Program-made: the position numbers and the translations under genes
Assembly (NCBI GenBank): GCA_020637165.1
Contig: JACJWN010000010.1
Span: forward strand, 1-64,000
Source of the DNA: Mycolicibacterium sp.
GTDB taxonomy: Bacteria > Actinomycetota > Actinomycetes > Mycobacteriales > Mycobacteriaceae
DNA: 64,000 nucleotides
Direction of reading: 5' to 3'
Part shown: piece by piece, positions 27,091 through 36,882 of the stretch
Position numbering within the stretch: the first letter of the stretch is position 1
Layout of the letters: the number at the start of each line of letters is the position of its first letter
The notes under the pieces: model-generated
The model's database searches: none
Seen by the model: the letters and a program-made list of their open reading frames with translations, nothing else
What the model was told of the DNA's origin: nothing

Positions 27091-27768
27091 ATGGATGGCC
27101 CGATCGGTCCCGAGGACTGGCTTCCCGTCGAGACCCTGCTCGACGGGTTGTTGCTCGGCGAGGACTGCGCACCGGACTCCGCGCTCGTTGCGGCGCTGGA
27201 TGATTCGACGTCCGCCGGCCTTCCCCCGATCGAGGTTTCCCCGCAGGTCGCCCGTCTGCTGTACCTGCTGACGACGGTCGCCGGGGCGCGAAGTGTGCTC
27301 GAGATCGGGACTCTCGGCGGTTACAGCACCATCTGTCTGGCGCGCGGGGTCGGTGCCGACGGCCGTGTGGTGACCCTGGAGTCCCGGCAGCGCCACGCCG
27401 CCGTCGCCGCGGCGAATCTCGCCCGGGCCGGGGTTGCCGACCGCGTGAAGATCGTCGTTGGGGAAGCCCTGGACACCCTGCCCGGTCTGACCGGGGCCTT
27501 CGACCTGATCTTCATCGACGCCGACAAGGAGAACAACTCCGCATACCTGCGCCACGCGATCCGGCTTGGCCGCCGGGGCACCGTGATCGTTGTCGACAAC
27601 GTCGTGCGCGCGGGCCGTGTCGTCGTACCTGCCGAGGACGACCAGCAGGCGCGTGGTGTGCGCGATATGCTCGAAATGCTCAGCGGTCAAGAGTGTTTGG
27701 AGGCTGCGGCGCTGCAGACCGTGGGCGCCAAGGGCTGGGACGGGCTGCTGATCGCCCGGATCAGGTAG
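27091..27768 (+). CDS. Class I SAM-dependent O-methyltransferase (Rv0187-like)
   Basis: About 225 residues from ATG at 27091; GTG at 27082 is possible. It resembles the catechol/caffeoyl-CoA O-methyltransferase family: the SAM motif VLEIGTLGGYSTICLARGV near residue 70, VTLESRQRHAAVAAANLARAGV, and the metal-binding FDLIFIDADKENNSAYLRHA near 137. The C-terminal TVGAKGWDGLLIARI closes the fold. The acceptor is unknown; relatives methylate diphenols or small acids with a divalent metal. It is convergent with the oxidoreductase at 27772, leaving only 3 bp. Confidence 0.9.
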   Translation: MDGPIGPEDWLPVETLLDGLLLGEDCAPDSALVAALDDSTSAGLPPIEVSPQVARLLYLLTTVAGARSVLEIGTLGGYSTICLARGVGADGRVVTLESRQRHAAVAAANLARAGVADRVKIVVGEALDTLPGLTGAFDLIFIDADKENNSAYLRHAIRLGRRGTVIVVDNVVRAGRVVVPAEDDQQARGVRDMLEMLSGQECLEAAALQTVGAKGWDGLLIARIR

Positions 27769-27771
27769 CGG

Positions 27772-30006
27772 CTATCCGGCGGCCCTGACCTCGACCGGAA
27801 CCGCGTTGAGCACCGCGGTGCCCGACAGCGGGTCCGTCAGGGAACCGTCCAAAAGGCTGTTGACATTGACTCCCGGTTGCGCTGCCGCCACCGACATCCG
27901 GGTGCCCGGCGCGGCGTGGCCCCAGCCGTGCGGTAACGACACCACTCCGGGGCGGATCGCATCGGTGATCTCCACCGGGACCTCCAGCGTCCCCGCAGGG
28001 CCGGTCACCACCGCCTTGTCGGTCACACCCAGCCGGGCCGCGTCGTCGGGGTGGATCTGCAGCGTGCACCGGTTGGTTCCGCCACTCAGCGACGGCAGGT
28101 TGTGCATCCAACTGTTGTTTGACCGCAGATGGCGCCGGCCGATCAGCAGCAGACCGGTCCCGCCGGAGCCCAGCGAGGCGTGGAGTCGCGGGACGTCGGC
28201 GAGGATCGGGGCCGGGGCCAATTCGATGCTGCCGGAAGGTGTTCGCAGCACCTCGGGGATGCGCGGTGTCAGCGCTCCGAGGTCGATGCCGTGCGGTGCG
28301 TCGCGCAGCCGTTGCAACGTCAGTCCGTCGGGGTTGGCGCCGAACGCCTCACCGAAGGGGCCGAGACGCAGCATCAAGTCGAGACGGCGCTCGTAGCCCG
28401 GCCCCTGCGGGAGCAATGCGGTGAGCTCCTCGACGGCCCTGCCGGACACCGGCGAATGCGGATCGGCGACCTCCTTGCCCAGCGTGGCGGCGATCACCTG
28501 CTCGTCCACGATCCCCGGGTCGGCGTCGGGACCCATTCCCATCAGCCGCAGCGCCAACCGGGACAGGATCTCCACCTCGCCCGGCCGACCGTCCGGAAGG
28601 TCGAACACCGGCGGTGAGTAGCGCGCGGTGCTGCGCACCGCCACCCCGGACAGTGCGACGTCGAAGTGCGGTGCGTACGTGGGAGGGGGCGGTGGGAGTA
28701 TGACGTCGGCGTGCCGGGTGGTCTCGTTGAGATACGGGTCGACCGACACCATGAACCGCAGGCTCGCCATCGCCCGGGACAGCCGTTCGCCGTCGGGCGC
28801 GGAGAGAGCCGGGTTGCCCGCGATGGTCACCAGCGCGCGAACCTGGCCCTCGCCGGGGGTCTGGATCTCCTCGGCCAGTAGAACCGTCGGCAGCTCGGAG
28901 GCGACTTCCGGATGGCCGGTGACCCGGCTGTGCCAGCGTCCGATCGAAAAGCCGCGACCCGGCTTGGGCGGGCGGGGTGCCGAACCGATCGGGGAGGTTG
29001 CGAACATCGCACCGCCGGGGCGGTCCAGGTTTCCGGTCAGCACATTGATCACATCGACCAGCCAACTGGTGAGCGTGCCGAACTCGACGGTGGCGGTGCC
29101 GATGCGGCCGTACACCGCGGCCCGCGGTGCCGCGGCGATTCCGCGGGCCAGTCGGCGGATCTCCCCGGCCGGCACCCCGCAGTGCTCGGCCACCGCTTCG
29201 GGCGGGAAGTCCACGGCGGCGGCCCGCACCTGTTCGAGGCCGCCGACGTGGCCGGCGAGCGCGCCGAGGTCCACCAGATCCTCGTCGAACAGGACGTTGA
29301 CCACCGCGAACAGCAGGGCGGCGTCGGTCCCGGGCCGCGGGGCGAGATGGTGGTCGGCCAGCGCCGCGGTGCGGGTGCGGTTGGGGTCGATGACGGTCAG
29401 CGTTCCGCCGCGGCGTTTGAGCGCCTTGAGTTTGCCGCCGAAATTCGCGGCGGTGGCCACGCTGCCGTTGGACACCAACGGGTTGGCGCCGATCACCACC
29501 AGATGATCGGTGCGGTCGATGTCGGGAACGGTGAAGGCGAACGGGTTGCCGTAGAGGTAGCCGCAGGCGACCTGCTTGGGCATCTGGTCCAGCGTGCTGG
29601 CCGTGTAGACGTTTCGGGTGCCCAGCGCCCGGATGAGGGCCGGCGCGTACAGGGCGCCGGCGATAGTGTGGGCGTTCGGGTTACCCAAATAGACGGCGAT
29701 GGAACCGCCGCCGGTCTCGGCCGCGACGGCACGCAACCCCTCGGCTGCGGCGTCGAAGGCCTCCTCCCAACTGGTCTCGACCAGTTCGCCCTCCCGCCGG
29801 ACCAGCGGTGCGCTCAGCCGGTCGGGATCGTTGTCCAGTTCGGCGAAGCTGGCGCCCTTCGGGCACAGGAAGCCCCGGCTGAACACGTCGTCGCGGTCCC
29901 CGCGTGCAGCGGTGACCTTTCCGTCCGCGACGCTCAGCACCAGCCCGCAGGTGGCCTCGCAGAGTGGGCAGATGCGGAGCGCGGTGTCGGTCCCAGAAGT
30001 CCTCAC
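27772..30006 (-). CDS. Molybdopterin oxidoreductase, FdhF/NarB-like (Rv0197-like)
   Basis: About 744 residues from GTG at 30006; the upstream open frame overlaps ilvD and is rejected. The N-terminus has the 4Fe-4S cysteine cluster ICPLCEATCGL plus GFLCPKG. The molybdopterin-binding domains follow: YLGNPNAHTIAGAL, LVVIGANPLVSNG, VIDPNRTRTAALADHHL and APRPGTDAALLFAV. The C-terminal MoCo-dinucleotide domain contains NNSWMHNLPSLSGGTNRCTL. It is probably a cytoplasmic formate- or nitrate-reductase-like enzyme of unknown substrate. No small subunits or chaperone lie adjacent. It follows ilvD on the same strand by 55 bp. Confidence 0.88.
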   Translation of the reverse strand: MRTSGTDTALRICPLCEATCGLVLSVADGKVTAARGDRDDVFSRGFLCPKGASFAELDNDPDRLSAPLVRREGELVETSWEEAFDAAAEGLRAVAAETGGGSIAVYLGNPNAHTIAGALYAPALIRALGTRNVYTASTLDQMPKQVACGYLYGNPFAFTVPDIDRTDHLVVIGANPLVSNGSVATAANFGGKLKALKRRGGTLTVIDPNRTRTAALADHHLAPRPGTDAALLFAVVNVLFDEDLVDLGALAGHVGGLEQVRAAAVDFPPEAVAEHCGVPAGEIRRLARGIAAAPRAAVYGRIGTATVEFGTLTSWLVDVINVLTGNLDRPGGAMFATSPIGSAPRPPKPGRGFSIGRWHSRVTGHPEVASELPTVLLAEEIQTPGEGQVRALVTIAGNPALSAPDGERLSRAMASLRFMVSVDPYLNETTRHADVILPPPPPTYAPHFDVALSGVAVRSTARYSPPVFDLPDGRPGEVEILSRLALRLMGMGPDADPGIVDEQVIAATLGKEVADPHSPVSGRAVEELTALLPQGPGYERRLDLMLRLGPFGEAFGANPDGLTLQRLRDAPHGIDLGALTPRIPEVLRTPSGSIELAPAPILADVPRLHASLGSGGTGLLLIGRRHLRSNNSWMHNLPSLSGGTNRCTLQIHPDDAARLGVTDKAVVTGPAGTLEVPVEITDAIRPGVVSLPHGWGHAAPGTRMSVAAAQPGVNVNSLLDGSLTDPLSGTAVLNAVPVEVRAAG

Positions 30007-30061
30007 CTGAGCAACTGTGCGCCGGTTGGACCGGCCTGGCAAGGGTTGCCTGCGGGGCGGT

Positions 30062-31759
30062 TCAGTCGCAGACGGCGCCGCGCGCGGCCGAACCCACCAG
30101 CTTGCGGTATTTGGCCAGCACCCCGGTGGTGTAGCGCGGCGGCGGGGGAGTGAACCCGACCGCGCGGGATTCCATGTCGGCCGGGTCGACCAGGACGTCC
30201 AGCGTGCCGTTGGCGACGTCGAGGCGGATCCGGTCGCCGTCGGCGACGAAGGCGATCGGCCCGCCATCGACGGCCTCGGGCGCGACGTGCCCCACGCACA
30301 GGCCGGTGGTCCCCCCGGAGAACCGGCCGTCGGTGAGCAGCAGGACGTCCTTGCCCAGCCCGGCGCCCTTGATCGCCCCGGTGATGGCCAGCATCTCCCG
30401 CATGCCGGGGCCGCCCTTGGGGCCCTCGTAGCGGATCACCACCACGTCCCCGGCGGTGATGGTGCCGTCCTCGAGGGCGTCCATCGCCGCCCGTTCGCCG
30501 TCGAAAACCCTTGCGGTGCCCTCGAAGACGGTCGCGTCGAAACCGGCGGACTTGACCACCGCGCCCTCCGGCGCGAGGGAGCCGTGCAGGATCGTGATGC
30601 CGCCGGTGGGATGGATCGGGTTGTTCATCGCCCGCAGCACCTTGCCGTCCAGATCCGGCGGCGCGATGTGGGCGAGGTTCTCGGCCATGGTCGATCCGGT
30701 GACGGTCAGCACGTCCCCGTGTAGCAGCCCGGCGTCCAGCAGCGCCTTCATGATTACCGGAACGCCGCCGATCCGGTCGACATCGGTCATGACGTTCTTG
30801 CCGAACGGCTTGACGTCGGCCAGGTGCGGCACCCTGGAGCCGATCCGGGTGAAGTCGGCCAGGGACAGTTCCACCCGGGCCTCGTGCGCGATGGCCAGCA
30901 GGTGCAGCACCGCGTTGGTGGACCCGCCGAAGGCCATCACCACGGCGATGGCGTTCTCGAACGCCTCCTTGGTCAGGATGTCGCGGGCGGTGATGCCGCG
31001 GCGCAACAACTCCACGACGGCCGCACCGCTGCGCCGGGCGAACCCGTCGCGGCGGCGGTCGGTGGCCGGTGGGGCGGCGCTGCCGGGCAGCGACATGCCC
31101 AGCGCCTCGGCGGCGCTGGCCATGGTGTTGGCGGTGTACATGCCGCCGCAGGCGCCCTCGCCCGGGCAGATAGCCCGCTCGATCGCGTCGACGTCGTCTC
31201 GGGACATCAGCCCCCGTGCGCAGGCGCCGACGGCCTCGAAGGCGTCGATGATCGTCACGTCCATCTCGGTGCCGTCGGACAGCTTGGCCCGGCCCGGCAG
31301 GATCGACCCGGCGTAGAGGAACACCGCGGCCAGGTCCAGTCGCGCGGCGGCCATCAGCATCCCGGGCAGCGACTTGTCGCAACCGGCCAGCGTCACCATG
31401 CCGTCCAGTCGTTCGGCCTGCATCACGGTTTCGACGCTGTCGGCGATGATCTCTCGGGAGACCAGCGAGAAGTGCATGCCCTCGTGGCCCATCGAGATTC
31501 CGTCGGACACCGAGATGGTGCCGAACTCCAGGGGGTAGCCGCCGGCTTCGAACACGCCCTCCTTGGCGGACTTGGCCAGCCGGTCCAGTGAGAGGTTGCA
31601 GGGGGTGATCTCGTTCCACGAGGAAGCGATGCCGATCTGCGGCTTGGCGAAGTCCTCGTCACCCATGCCGACCGCGCGGAGCATTCCCCGGGCGGCGGCC
31701 CTCTCCAGGCCGTCGGTGACATCTCGGCTGCGGGGTTTGAGATCGGGGGTGTCGCTCAC
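30062..31759 (-). CDS. ilvD: Dihydroxy-acid dehydratase
   Basis: A 565-residue Fe-S dehydratase of valine/isoleucine/pantothenate synthesis, which converts dihydroxy-isovalerate to the keto acid. Diagnostic parts are [20 protein letters not shown] at the start, the cluster cysteines in [33 protein letters not shown] and [14 protein letters not shown], and the C-terminal [19 protein letters not shown]. The start is GTG. It is divergent from ricR with 104 bp between; the copper operator lies in that gap, so copper could influence ilvD. Fe-S dehydratases are classic targets of copper toxicity, which makes the arrangement noteworthy. Confidence 0.96.
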   Translation of the reverse strand: MSDTPDLKPRSRDVTDGLERAAARGMLRAVGMGDEDFAKPQIGIASSWNEITPCNLSLDRLAKSAKEGVFEAGGYPLEFGTISVSDGISMGHEGMHFSLVSREIIADSVETVMQAERLDGMVTLAGCDKSLPGMLMAAARLDLAAVFLYAGSILPGRAKLSDGTEMDVTIIDAFEAVGACARGLMSRDDVDAIERAICPGEGACGGMYTANTMASAAEALGMSLPGSAAPPATDRRRDGFARRSGAAVVELLRRGITARDILTKEAFENAIAVVMAFGGSTNAVLHLLAIAHEARVELSLADFTRIGSRVPHLADVKPFGKNVMTDVDRIGGVPVIMKALLDAGLLHGDVLTVTGSTMAENLAHIAPPDLDGKVLRAMNNPIHPTGGITILHGSLAPEGAVVKSAGFDATVFEGTARVFDGERAAMDALEDGTITAGDVVVIRYEGPKGGPGMREMLAITGAIKGAGLGKDVLLLTDGRFSGGTTGLCVGHVAPEAVDGGPIAFVADGDRIRLDVANGTLDVLVDPADMESRAVGFTPPPPRYTTGVLAKYRKLVGSAARGAVCD

Positions 31760-31792
31760 CGGTCAAGTATGTGGCCGCCCGAAACGCCGACG

Positions 31793-31819
31793 ATACCCCT
31801 TGGGGGTATTCGGTACAGT
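31793..31819 (+). promoter_or_regulatory. RicR/CsoR-type copper operator and ricR promoter
   Basis: The 17-bp near-perfect inverted repeat ataccccttgggggtat lies at 31793-31809 and matches the RicR motif TACCC-N4/5-GGGTA. A -10 hexamer tacagt lies at 31814-31819, so bound RicR would cover the -35 region and block transcription. It is 55 bp upstream of the ricR start and 33 bp from the ilvD start. It fits known autoregulation of ricR in M. tuberculosis. Confidence 0.85.
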
Positions 31820-31863
31820 GCGATCATGACCTCCACCCGCAGCGCCGAGGCCCGGGAGGGCCG

Positions 31864-32154
31864 GTGACCGGTACGCACGGCTACTCGGCCAACAAGGACA
31901 ACTACACCAAGCGGCTTCGACGCATTGAGGGCCAGGTGCGCGGTATCGCCCGGATGATCGACGAAGAGAAGTACTGCATCGACATTCTGACCCAGATCAG
32001 CGCGGTCAACAGCGCACTGCAGTCGGTGGCACTCGGGCTGCTCACCGACCACCTCAACCAGTGTGTCAGCCACGCAGTGGCCGAGGGTGGGGAAGAAGCC
32101 GAGCGGAAGCTGGCGGAGGCCTCAGCCGCCATCGCCCGGCTGGTTCGTTCCTGA
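31864..32154 (+). CDS. ricR: Copper-sensing CsoR-family repressor RicR
   Basis: A 96-residue all-helical CsoR/RcnR-family repressor, from GTG at 31864 with GGGAGG upstream. The family start YTKRLRRIEGQVRGIARMIDE is clear. The Cu(I) ligand set Cys-His-Cys is present: Cys in EKYCIDIL, then His and Cys in DHLNQCVSH. Copper binding releases DNA and de-represses the RicR regulon (in M. tuberculosis metallothionein, lpqS and others, located elsewhere). Its own operator lies just upstream. It corresponds to Rv0190. It could be a paralogous CsoR, but the locus and operator favour RicR. Confidence 0.92.
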   Translation: MTGTHGYSANKDNYTKRLRRIEGQVRGIARMIDEEKYCIDILTQISAVNSALQSVALGLLTDHLNQCVSHAVAEGGEEAERKLAEASAAIARLVRS

Positions 32155-32252
32155 TCCGCCTGTCCCCGGGCGCGTCGCGAGGCGCTGTCGGCTGTTTTCG
32201 GCCGCTACCGTGAATACTGCCGACCAGGCCGTTGTGCGACCTAATTCCGCTC

Positions 32253-33500
32253 ATGACAGTCGACGTCTCATCCCCGCCGCGTTCCCCCGGCCCCTGGACA
32301 CCACGGGTCGCGCTGGCGCTGGCCGTCCTGGCCGCGGCGGCCTTCGTCTACGTCACCGCCGAGATCATGCCGGTAGGCGCGTTGCCGGCGATCGCCGCCG
32401 ATCTCAATGTCAGCGAGGCGATGGTCGGAACCCTGTTGGCCAGCTACGCGCTGGTCGCGGCGCTGGCGACCGTGCCGCTGGTGCGGTTGACCGCCTCCTG
32501 GCCCCGGCGGCGCACCCTGATCTTCACCCTCGTCTGTCTGACTGTTTCCCAGCTGATCTCGGCGCTGGCCCCGACGTTCGCGGTGCTGGCATTGGGTCGG
32601 GTGCTCTGTGCGCTGACCCACGGCTTGATGTGGTCGGTGATCGCCCCCATCGGGGTGCGGCTGGTTCCCGCGACGCACGCCGCACGCGCCACCATGGCTG
32701 TCTACTTCGGGACGGGCCTGGCGCTGGTGGTCGGCAGTCCGCTGACCGCGGCACTGAGCCAACTGTGGGGCTGGCGGCTGGCCGTGGCCGCGATTACCGG
32801 CGCCGCCGCGGTGGTTCTGGTCGCTGCCCGGCTCGCTTTGCCCCAGATGGCGGTTCCCGCGGTCGCGCGCGGGCGGGGACGGGTTCGGCACGGCCGGAAC
32901 CGCAGCCTGGTGGCGATGAGCCTGCTGACCCTGGTCGGAGTCACCGGGCACTTCATCTCCTACACGTTCATCGTGGTGATCATCCGCGACATCGTGGGGA
33001 TCAGCGGACCCAGTCTGGCCTGGTTGCTGGCGGTGTACGGGATCGCCGGTCTGGCCGCCATGGGGGCGCTGGCACGCCCGGGAGACCGGCATCCCAAAGC
33101 CGCCATCGTCGGCTGTCTGGCCGGGCTGTCGGTGGTGTTCGCGGTGCTGGCCGGGCTGGGCTTCGGCGGCCGCAACACCTCCGCCACCCTTCTCGTCGGC
33201 ATCGTCGCGATCGTGGTGTGGGGGGCCACGGCCACCGCGGTCCCGCCGATGCTGCAGTCGGCCGCCATGCGGCACTGCCCGCAAGACCCCGACGGGGCGT
33301 CCGGGCTGTATGTAGCCGCCTTCCAGGTGGGCATCATGGCCGGCTCGCTGATCGGTGGGCTGTTGTTCGAGCACGGGGGCCTGCCGGTGATGCTGACCGC
33401 CTCGGCGCTGCTGACCGCCGGCTCACTTGCCTGTGTGGCGGGCAGCCGGAATCTGTTCTCCGCGTCCTCGGCGGATACCGCTGTGGCCAGCGGAAAGTAA
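32253..33500 (+). CDS. MFS transporter (Rv0191-like, arabinose-efflux type)
   Basis: 415 residues from ATG at 32253; a GTG 21 bases earlier is less likely. About twelve hydrophobic helices. MFS signature elements are [21 protein letters not shown] near residue 35, as in the AraJ/chloramphenicol-exporter branch, and the loop [12 protein letters not shown]. It probably exports sugars or drugs by proton antiport. It lies 98 bp after ricR on the same strand but no shared operator or overlap is visible, so copper control is unproven. The substrate is unknown. Confidence 0.85.
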   Translation: MTVDVSSPPRSPGPWTPRVALALAVLAAAAFVYVTAEIMPVGALPAIAADLNVSEAMVGTLLASYALVAALATVPLVRLTASWPRRRTLIFTLVCLTVSQLISALAPTFAVLALGRVLCALTHGLMWSVIAPIGVRLVPATHAARATMAVYFGTGLALVVGSPLTAALSQLWGWRLAVAAITGAAAVVLVAARLALPQMAVPAVARGRGRVRHGRNRSLVAMSLLTLVGVTGHFISYTFIVVIIRDIVGISGPSLAWLLAVYGIAGLAAMGALARPGDRHPKAAIVGCLAGLSVVFAVLAGLGFGGRNTSATLLVGIVAIVVWGATATAVPPMLQSAAMRHCPQDPDGASGLYVAAFQVGIMAGSLIGGLLFEHGGLPVMLTASALLTAGSLACVAGSRNLFSASSADTAVASGK

Positions 33501-33583
33501 CGCTGGTCACGCCGGTCGCGATCATTTGTACAGTTCAGCGCCCCGACGGCCATTTGCGCGCCGAGGTGCACCACCAGCGCTGT

Positions 33584-33612
33584 GTAAGACTGGATCGAGA
33601 GCAGTAAGACTG
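33584..33612 (+). promoter_or_regulatory. Paired direct repeat GTAAGACTG upstream of L,D-transpeptidase
   Basis: gtaagactg occurs at 33584-33592 and again at 33604-33612, start to start exactly 20 bp, about two helical turns. The pair ends 36 bp before the transpeptidase ATG. This spacing suits cooperative binding of a response regulator dimer. Each copy also contains a -10-like taagac. No regulator can be named. Confidence 0.4.
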
Positions 33613-33648
33613 CAACGACAGCATGGAAACCGGAAGAGGAGTCAGGCG

Positions 33649-34737
33649 ATGCGGGTGAATGGCGCTCTGGCCGCCGCACTGTGTGTGGCGGGTGTTGTGG
33701 GCGTTGGACTGGGCAGCGGCCCGGCACTGGCCGACCCCGAGCCGCCGCCGCCGCCACCGATCCCGGTGGAGGCGCCCGCGGTGGTGCTTCCGCCGCCGCC
33801 CTCGCCGGACCCGGGTGACCTGGCTCCGCCCGGTTATGTGCCGCCGCCGACGGTGCCGGAGCCCTCCACGGCTACGGACCCGGCCACGGCTGCCGACCCC
33901 GCCGCCGCGACGGCTGCCGGCTCGGCTGCCCCGACCGCGACGGTGGCCCCGGTCCCGCCGCCGATGGGGATGACCAACACCAGCACGGTCAAGGGCCAGA
34001 ACAATTCGGCCTATATCGGTGATCCGGTCTTCGCGCCGCCGAGCTTCAATCCGGTCAATGGAGCGACGGTCGGCGTCGCCAAGCCGATCATCATCAACTT
34101 CCAGCGCCCGATCGCCAACCGGCCGCTGGCCGAGCAGGCGATTCACATCTCCTCCAGCCCGCCGGTACCCGGTGCGTTCTACTGGACGACCGACACCCAG
34201 GTCCGTTGGCGGCCCTACAACTTCTGGCCGGCCAACACCGTGGTCAACATCGACGCCAGCGGCGCCCGGTCGAGCTTCCGGGTCGGGGAGGCGCTGGTGG
34301 CGACGGTGAACGACGCCACCCACCAGATGACCATCACCCGCGACGGCAAGGTGGTGAAGACCTTCCCGGTGTCGACCGGAATCGACGGCAAGTACGACAC
34401 CAAGAACGGCACCTACTACGTGCTGGAGAAGTTCCCCGACATCGTGATGGACTCCTCCACGTACGGCGTTCCGGTCAATTCGGCCGAGGGCTACAAGCTG
34501 AAGGTGCAGTGGGCGGTGCGCATCGACAACAGCGGCGGGTTCGTGCACAGCGCCCCGTGGTCGGTCGGCTCCCAGGGCTATGCCAACGTCAGCCACGGCT
34601 GCATCAACCTCAGCCCGGCCAACGCCAAGTGGTTCTACGACAACTTCGGCAGCGGCGACCCGGTCATCGTGAAGAATTCCGCAGGCCTCTACACCAAGCC
34701 CGATGGTGCCGACGATTGGCAGTGGGAGCTGTACTGA
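33649..34737 (+). CDS. L,D-transpeptidase (Rv0192-like)
   Basis: About 362 residues from ATG at 33649, with GAGGAG upstream; a longer frame from 33427 lies within the MFS gene. A signal peptide ([16 protein letters not shown]) is followed by an unusually Pro/Ala/Thr-rich linker at about 28-108. Then come an Ig-like domain ([21 protein letters not shown]) and the YkuD catalytic domain with the signature SHGCINLS near residue 322, where Cys is the nucleophile. It makes 3-3 crosslinks in peptidoglycan or attaches proteins in the periplasm. It resembles the M. tuberculosis LdtMt4 gene in position. A strong terminator follows. Confidence 0.92.
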   Translation: MRVNGALAAALCVAGVVGVGLGSGPALADPEPPPPPPIPVEAPAVVLPPPPSPDPGDLAPPGYVPPPTVPEPSTATDPATAADPAAATAAGSAAPTATVAPVPPPMGMTNTSTVKGQNNSAYIGDPVFAPPSFNPVNGATVGVAKPIIINFQRPIANRPLAEQAIHISSSPPVPGAFYWTTDTQVRWRPYNFWPANTVVNIDASGARSSFRVGEALVATVNDATHQMTITRDGKVVKTFPVSTGIDGKYDTKNGTYYVLEKFPDIVMDSSTYGVPVNSAEGYKLKVQWAVRIDNSGGFVHSAPWSVGSQGYANVSHGCINLSPANAKWFYDNFGSGDPVIVKNSAGLYTKPDGADDWQWELY

Positions 34738-34747
34738 CCGCTCCCGT

Positions 34748-34804
34748 TGAGTGAGGAACCACGCAGCGCTTCACTCGCACTTCATCTGCGGGGTTCCTCA
34801 TTCA
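34748..34804. terminator. Bidirectional terminator between ldt and zmp1
   Basis: Arms tgagtgaggaacc (34748-34760) and ggttcctcattca (34792-34804) pair in 12 of 13 positions with a 31-nt loop. It lies between two convergent genes whose stops are at 34737 and 34818, so it can serve both. Confidence 0.7.
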
Positions 34805-34817
34805 CGAGCGGGGCGGA

Positions 34818-36809
34818 TCAGCTCCAAATCCTGACCCGCTCGCGCGGATCGAGGTAGAGCGCGTCGTCCTCGCCGACCTCGAATGCCTCGTAGAAGGCGT
34901 CGATATTGCGCACCACCCCGTTGCAACGGAACTCCGGCGGTGAGTGCGGGTCGGTCGCCAGCCGTCGAACGGCTTCGGCGGGCCGGGACTTGGTTCGCCA
35001 GACCTGGGCCCAGCCGTACAGCACCCGCTGCAGGCCGCTCAGGCCGTCGATTACCGGGGCCTGCCGATCGCCGAGCGAGAGCCGGTAGGCGAGCAGCGCG
35101 ATCGACAGGCCGCCGAGATCGCCGATGTTCTCCCCGACGGTGAAGGCGCCCTGGACATGCGGCTGATCGGGCCGGTCCCGCAGGTCCCGCGGAACGAAGG
35201 CGTCGTACTGCTCGATGAGTCGGGTTGTGCGGGTGTTGAATTCGCGACGGTCGGCGTCGGTCCACCAGTCGACCAGGTGGCCGTCGCCGTCGTACTTCGA
35301 ACCCTGGTCGTCAAAACCGTGGCCGATCTCGTGGCCGATCACCGCGCCGATACCGCCGTAATTGGCCGCGTCGTCGGCCCCGGCGTCGAAGAACGGCGGC
35401 TGCAGGATCGCGGCCGGGAACACGATCTCGTTCATCCCCGGGTTGTAGTAGGCATTCACGGTCTGCGGAGTCATGAACCATTCGTCGCGGTCGACCGGGC
35501 CGCCGAGCTTGTCGAATTCACGATCGGCCTCGACCTCCGAACCACGAACAACGTTGCCGTACAGGTCATCCCGGCGTACCACCAGTGCGGAATGGTCACG
35601 CCACTTCGCGGGGTAGCCGATCTTGGCGGTGAACTTGTCCAGCTTGGCCAGCGCGCGCTCGCGGGTGGCCGGCGTCATCCACTCCAGGTCGGTGATGTTG
35701 ACCCGGTAGGCCTCCAGCAGATTGTCGACCAGAACGTCCATCCGGGCCTTGGCGTCCGGGGGGAAATGCCGTTCGGTGTACAGCCGGCCCACCGCGTCGC
35801 CCAGCAGGCTCTCCACCAGTGACACCCCGCGCTTCCAGCGCTCGCGGATCTCCTCGGTCCCGGACAGGGTGCGGCCGTAGAAAGCGAAGTCCTCGGCGAC
35901 CATCGCATGGGGGAGGATCCCGGCGCGGGCATGGATCAACCGCCAGCGCGCCCAGTCCTGCCAGTCGCCGAACTCCGCGGTCGCCCAGACCTCGGCGAAG
36001 GCCGTCAGATAGTCCGGCTGCCGCACGACGAGTTCGGCGACCGCCTCGGGGGAGGTGCCCAGCGCCGAAACCCATCCCTCCCAATCGAACCCGGGTGCGG
36101 CTTCGGCCAGGTCGCTGAACGCCCGCAGGTTGTAGCTCAGATCGGCGTCCCGACGGCGCACCACGTCCCAGTGTCCGGCGGCCAGCCGCGTTTCCAGCGC
36201 CACGATCCGGCCGGCCCGCTCGGCGTGCTCGTCCGGAGTCCCGCCGTACACGAGCGCGAACATCGCCGCGATATGCGCCGGGTAGGCGCCCAGGATCGCG
36301 GCATGCTGATCGTCGCGGTAGTAGGACTCGTCGGGCAGTCCCAGCCCGGACTGTGTCAGATGGACCAGATAACGCGACGAGTCCTTGGCGTCGGTGTTGA
36401 CGTAGAGGCCGACGCCGCCGCCAACCCCGCGGCGCTGCAGTCCTCCGATGACCGCGGCCAGCGCCTGGCGGTCGGTGGCGCTGTCGATGATCGCCAACTC
36501 CTCGAGCAGCGGCGCCAGGCCGCGCTGCTCGACGGCCTCCTCGTCGACGAAGCTGGAGTAGAGATCACCGATTCGCTGCGCGTCGCGATCGGATCCGCCG
36601 TCGTTCGAGGCTTCGACGATGATCTCGCGCACCTGTTCCTCGGCGCGGTCGTGAAGCTGGCGGAAGGCCCCGTCGGTCGCGCGATCGGCGGGCATCGAGT
36701 ACTCGGCCAGCCAGCGGCCGTTGACGTGGCCGAACAGGTCGTCCTGGGGGCGGACCGCGGGATCGCGGTGCGTCAGATCGATCCCGGACCGTTGAGTGCT
36801 TACCGTCAC
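34818..36809 (-). CDS. zmp1: M13-family zinc metalloprotease Zmp1
   Basis: 663 residues from GTG at 36809, the same length I recall for M. tuberculosis Zmp1 (Rv0198c); ATG at 36821 is an alternative. A much longer open frame upstream is a shadow of omamA. The neprilysin-like layout is RPQDDLFGHVNGRWLAE at the start, then the catalytic zinc motif GHEIGHGFDDQG (HExxH) near residue 490. The third ligand Glu is in GENIGDLGGLSIAL, and the C-terminal end is DDALYLDPRERVRIWS. In M. tuberculosis it is secreted without a classical signal and affects macrophage responses. A terminator lies at its 3' end. Confidence 0.95.
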   Translation of the reverse strand: MTVSTQRSGIDLTHRDPAVRPQDDLFGHVNGRWLAEYSMPADRATDGAFRQLHDRAEEQVREIIVEASNDGGSDRDAQRIGDLYSSFVDEEAVEQRGLAPLLEELAIIDSATDRQALAAVIGGLQRRGVGGGVGLYVNTDAKDSSRYLVHLTQSGLGLPDESYYRDDQHAAILGAYPAHIAAMFALVYGGTPDEHAERAGRIVALETRLAAGHWDVVRRRDADLSYNLRAFSDLAEAAPGFDWEGWVSALGTSPEAVAELVVRQPDYLTAFAEVWATAEFGDWQDWARWRLIHARAGILPHAMVAEDFAFYGRTLSGTEEIRERWKRGVSLVESLLGDAVGRLYTERHFPPDAKARMDVLVDNLLEAYRVNITDLEWMTPATRERALAKLDKFTAKIGYPAKWRDHSALVVRRDDLYGNVVRGSEVEADREFDKLGGPVDRDEWFMTPQTVNAYYNPGMNEIVFPAAILQPPFFDAGADDAANYGGIGAVIGHEIGHGFDDQGSKYDGDGHLVDWWTDADRREFNTRTTRLIEQYDAFVPRDLRDRPDQPHVQGAFTVGENIGDLGGLSIALLAYRLSLGDRQAPVIDGLSGLQRVLYGWAQVWRTKSRPAEAVRRLATDPHSPPEFRCNGVVRNIDAFYEAFEVGEDDALYLDPRERVRIWS

Positions 36810-36882
36810 GCCACCATGCATACCACTGGGCATGTCACCGGGCGCGCCGCTGCCGGATGTGCCGCCCGGTAGCCTCGCCTGC

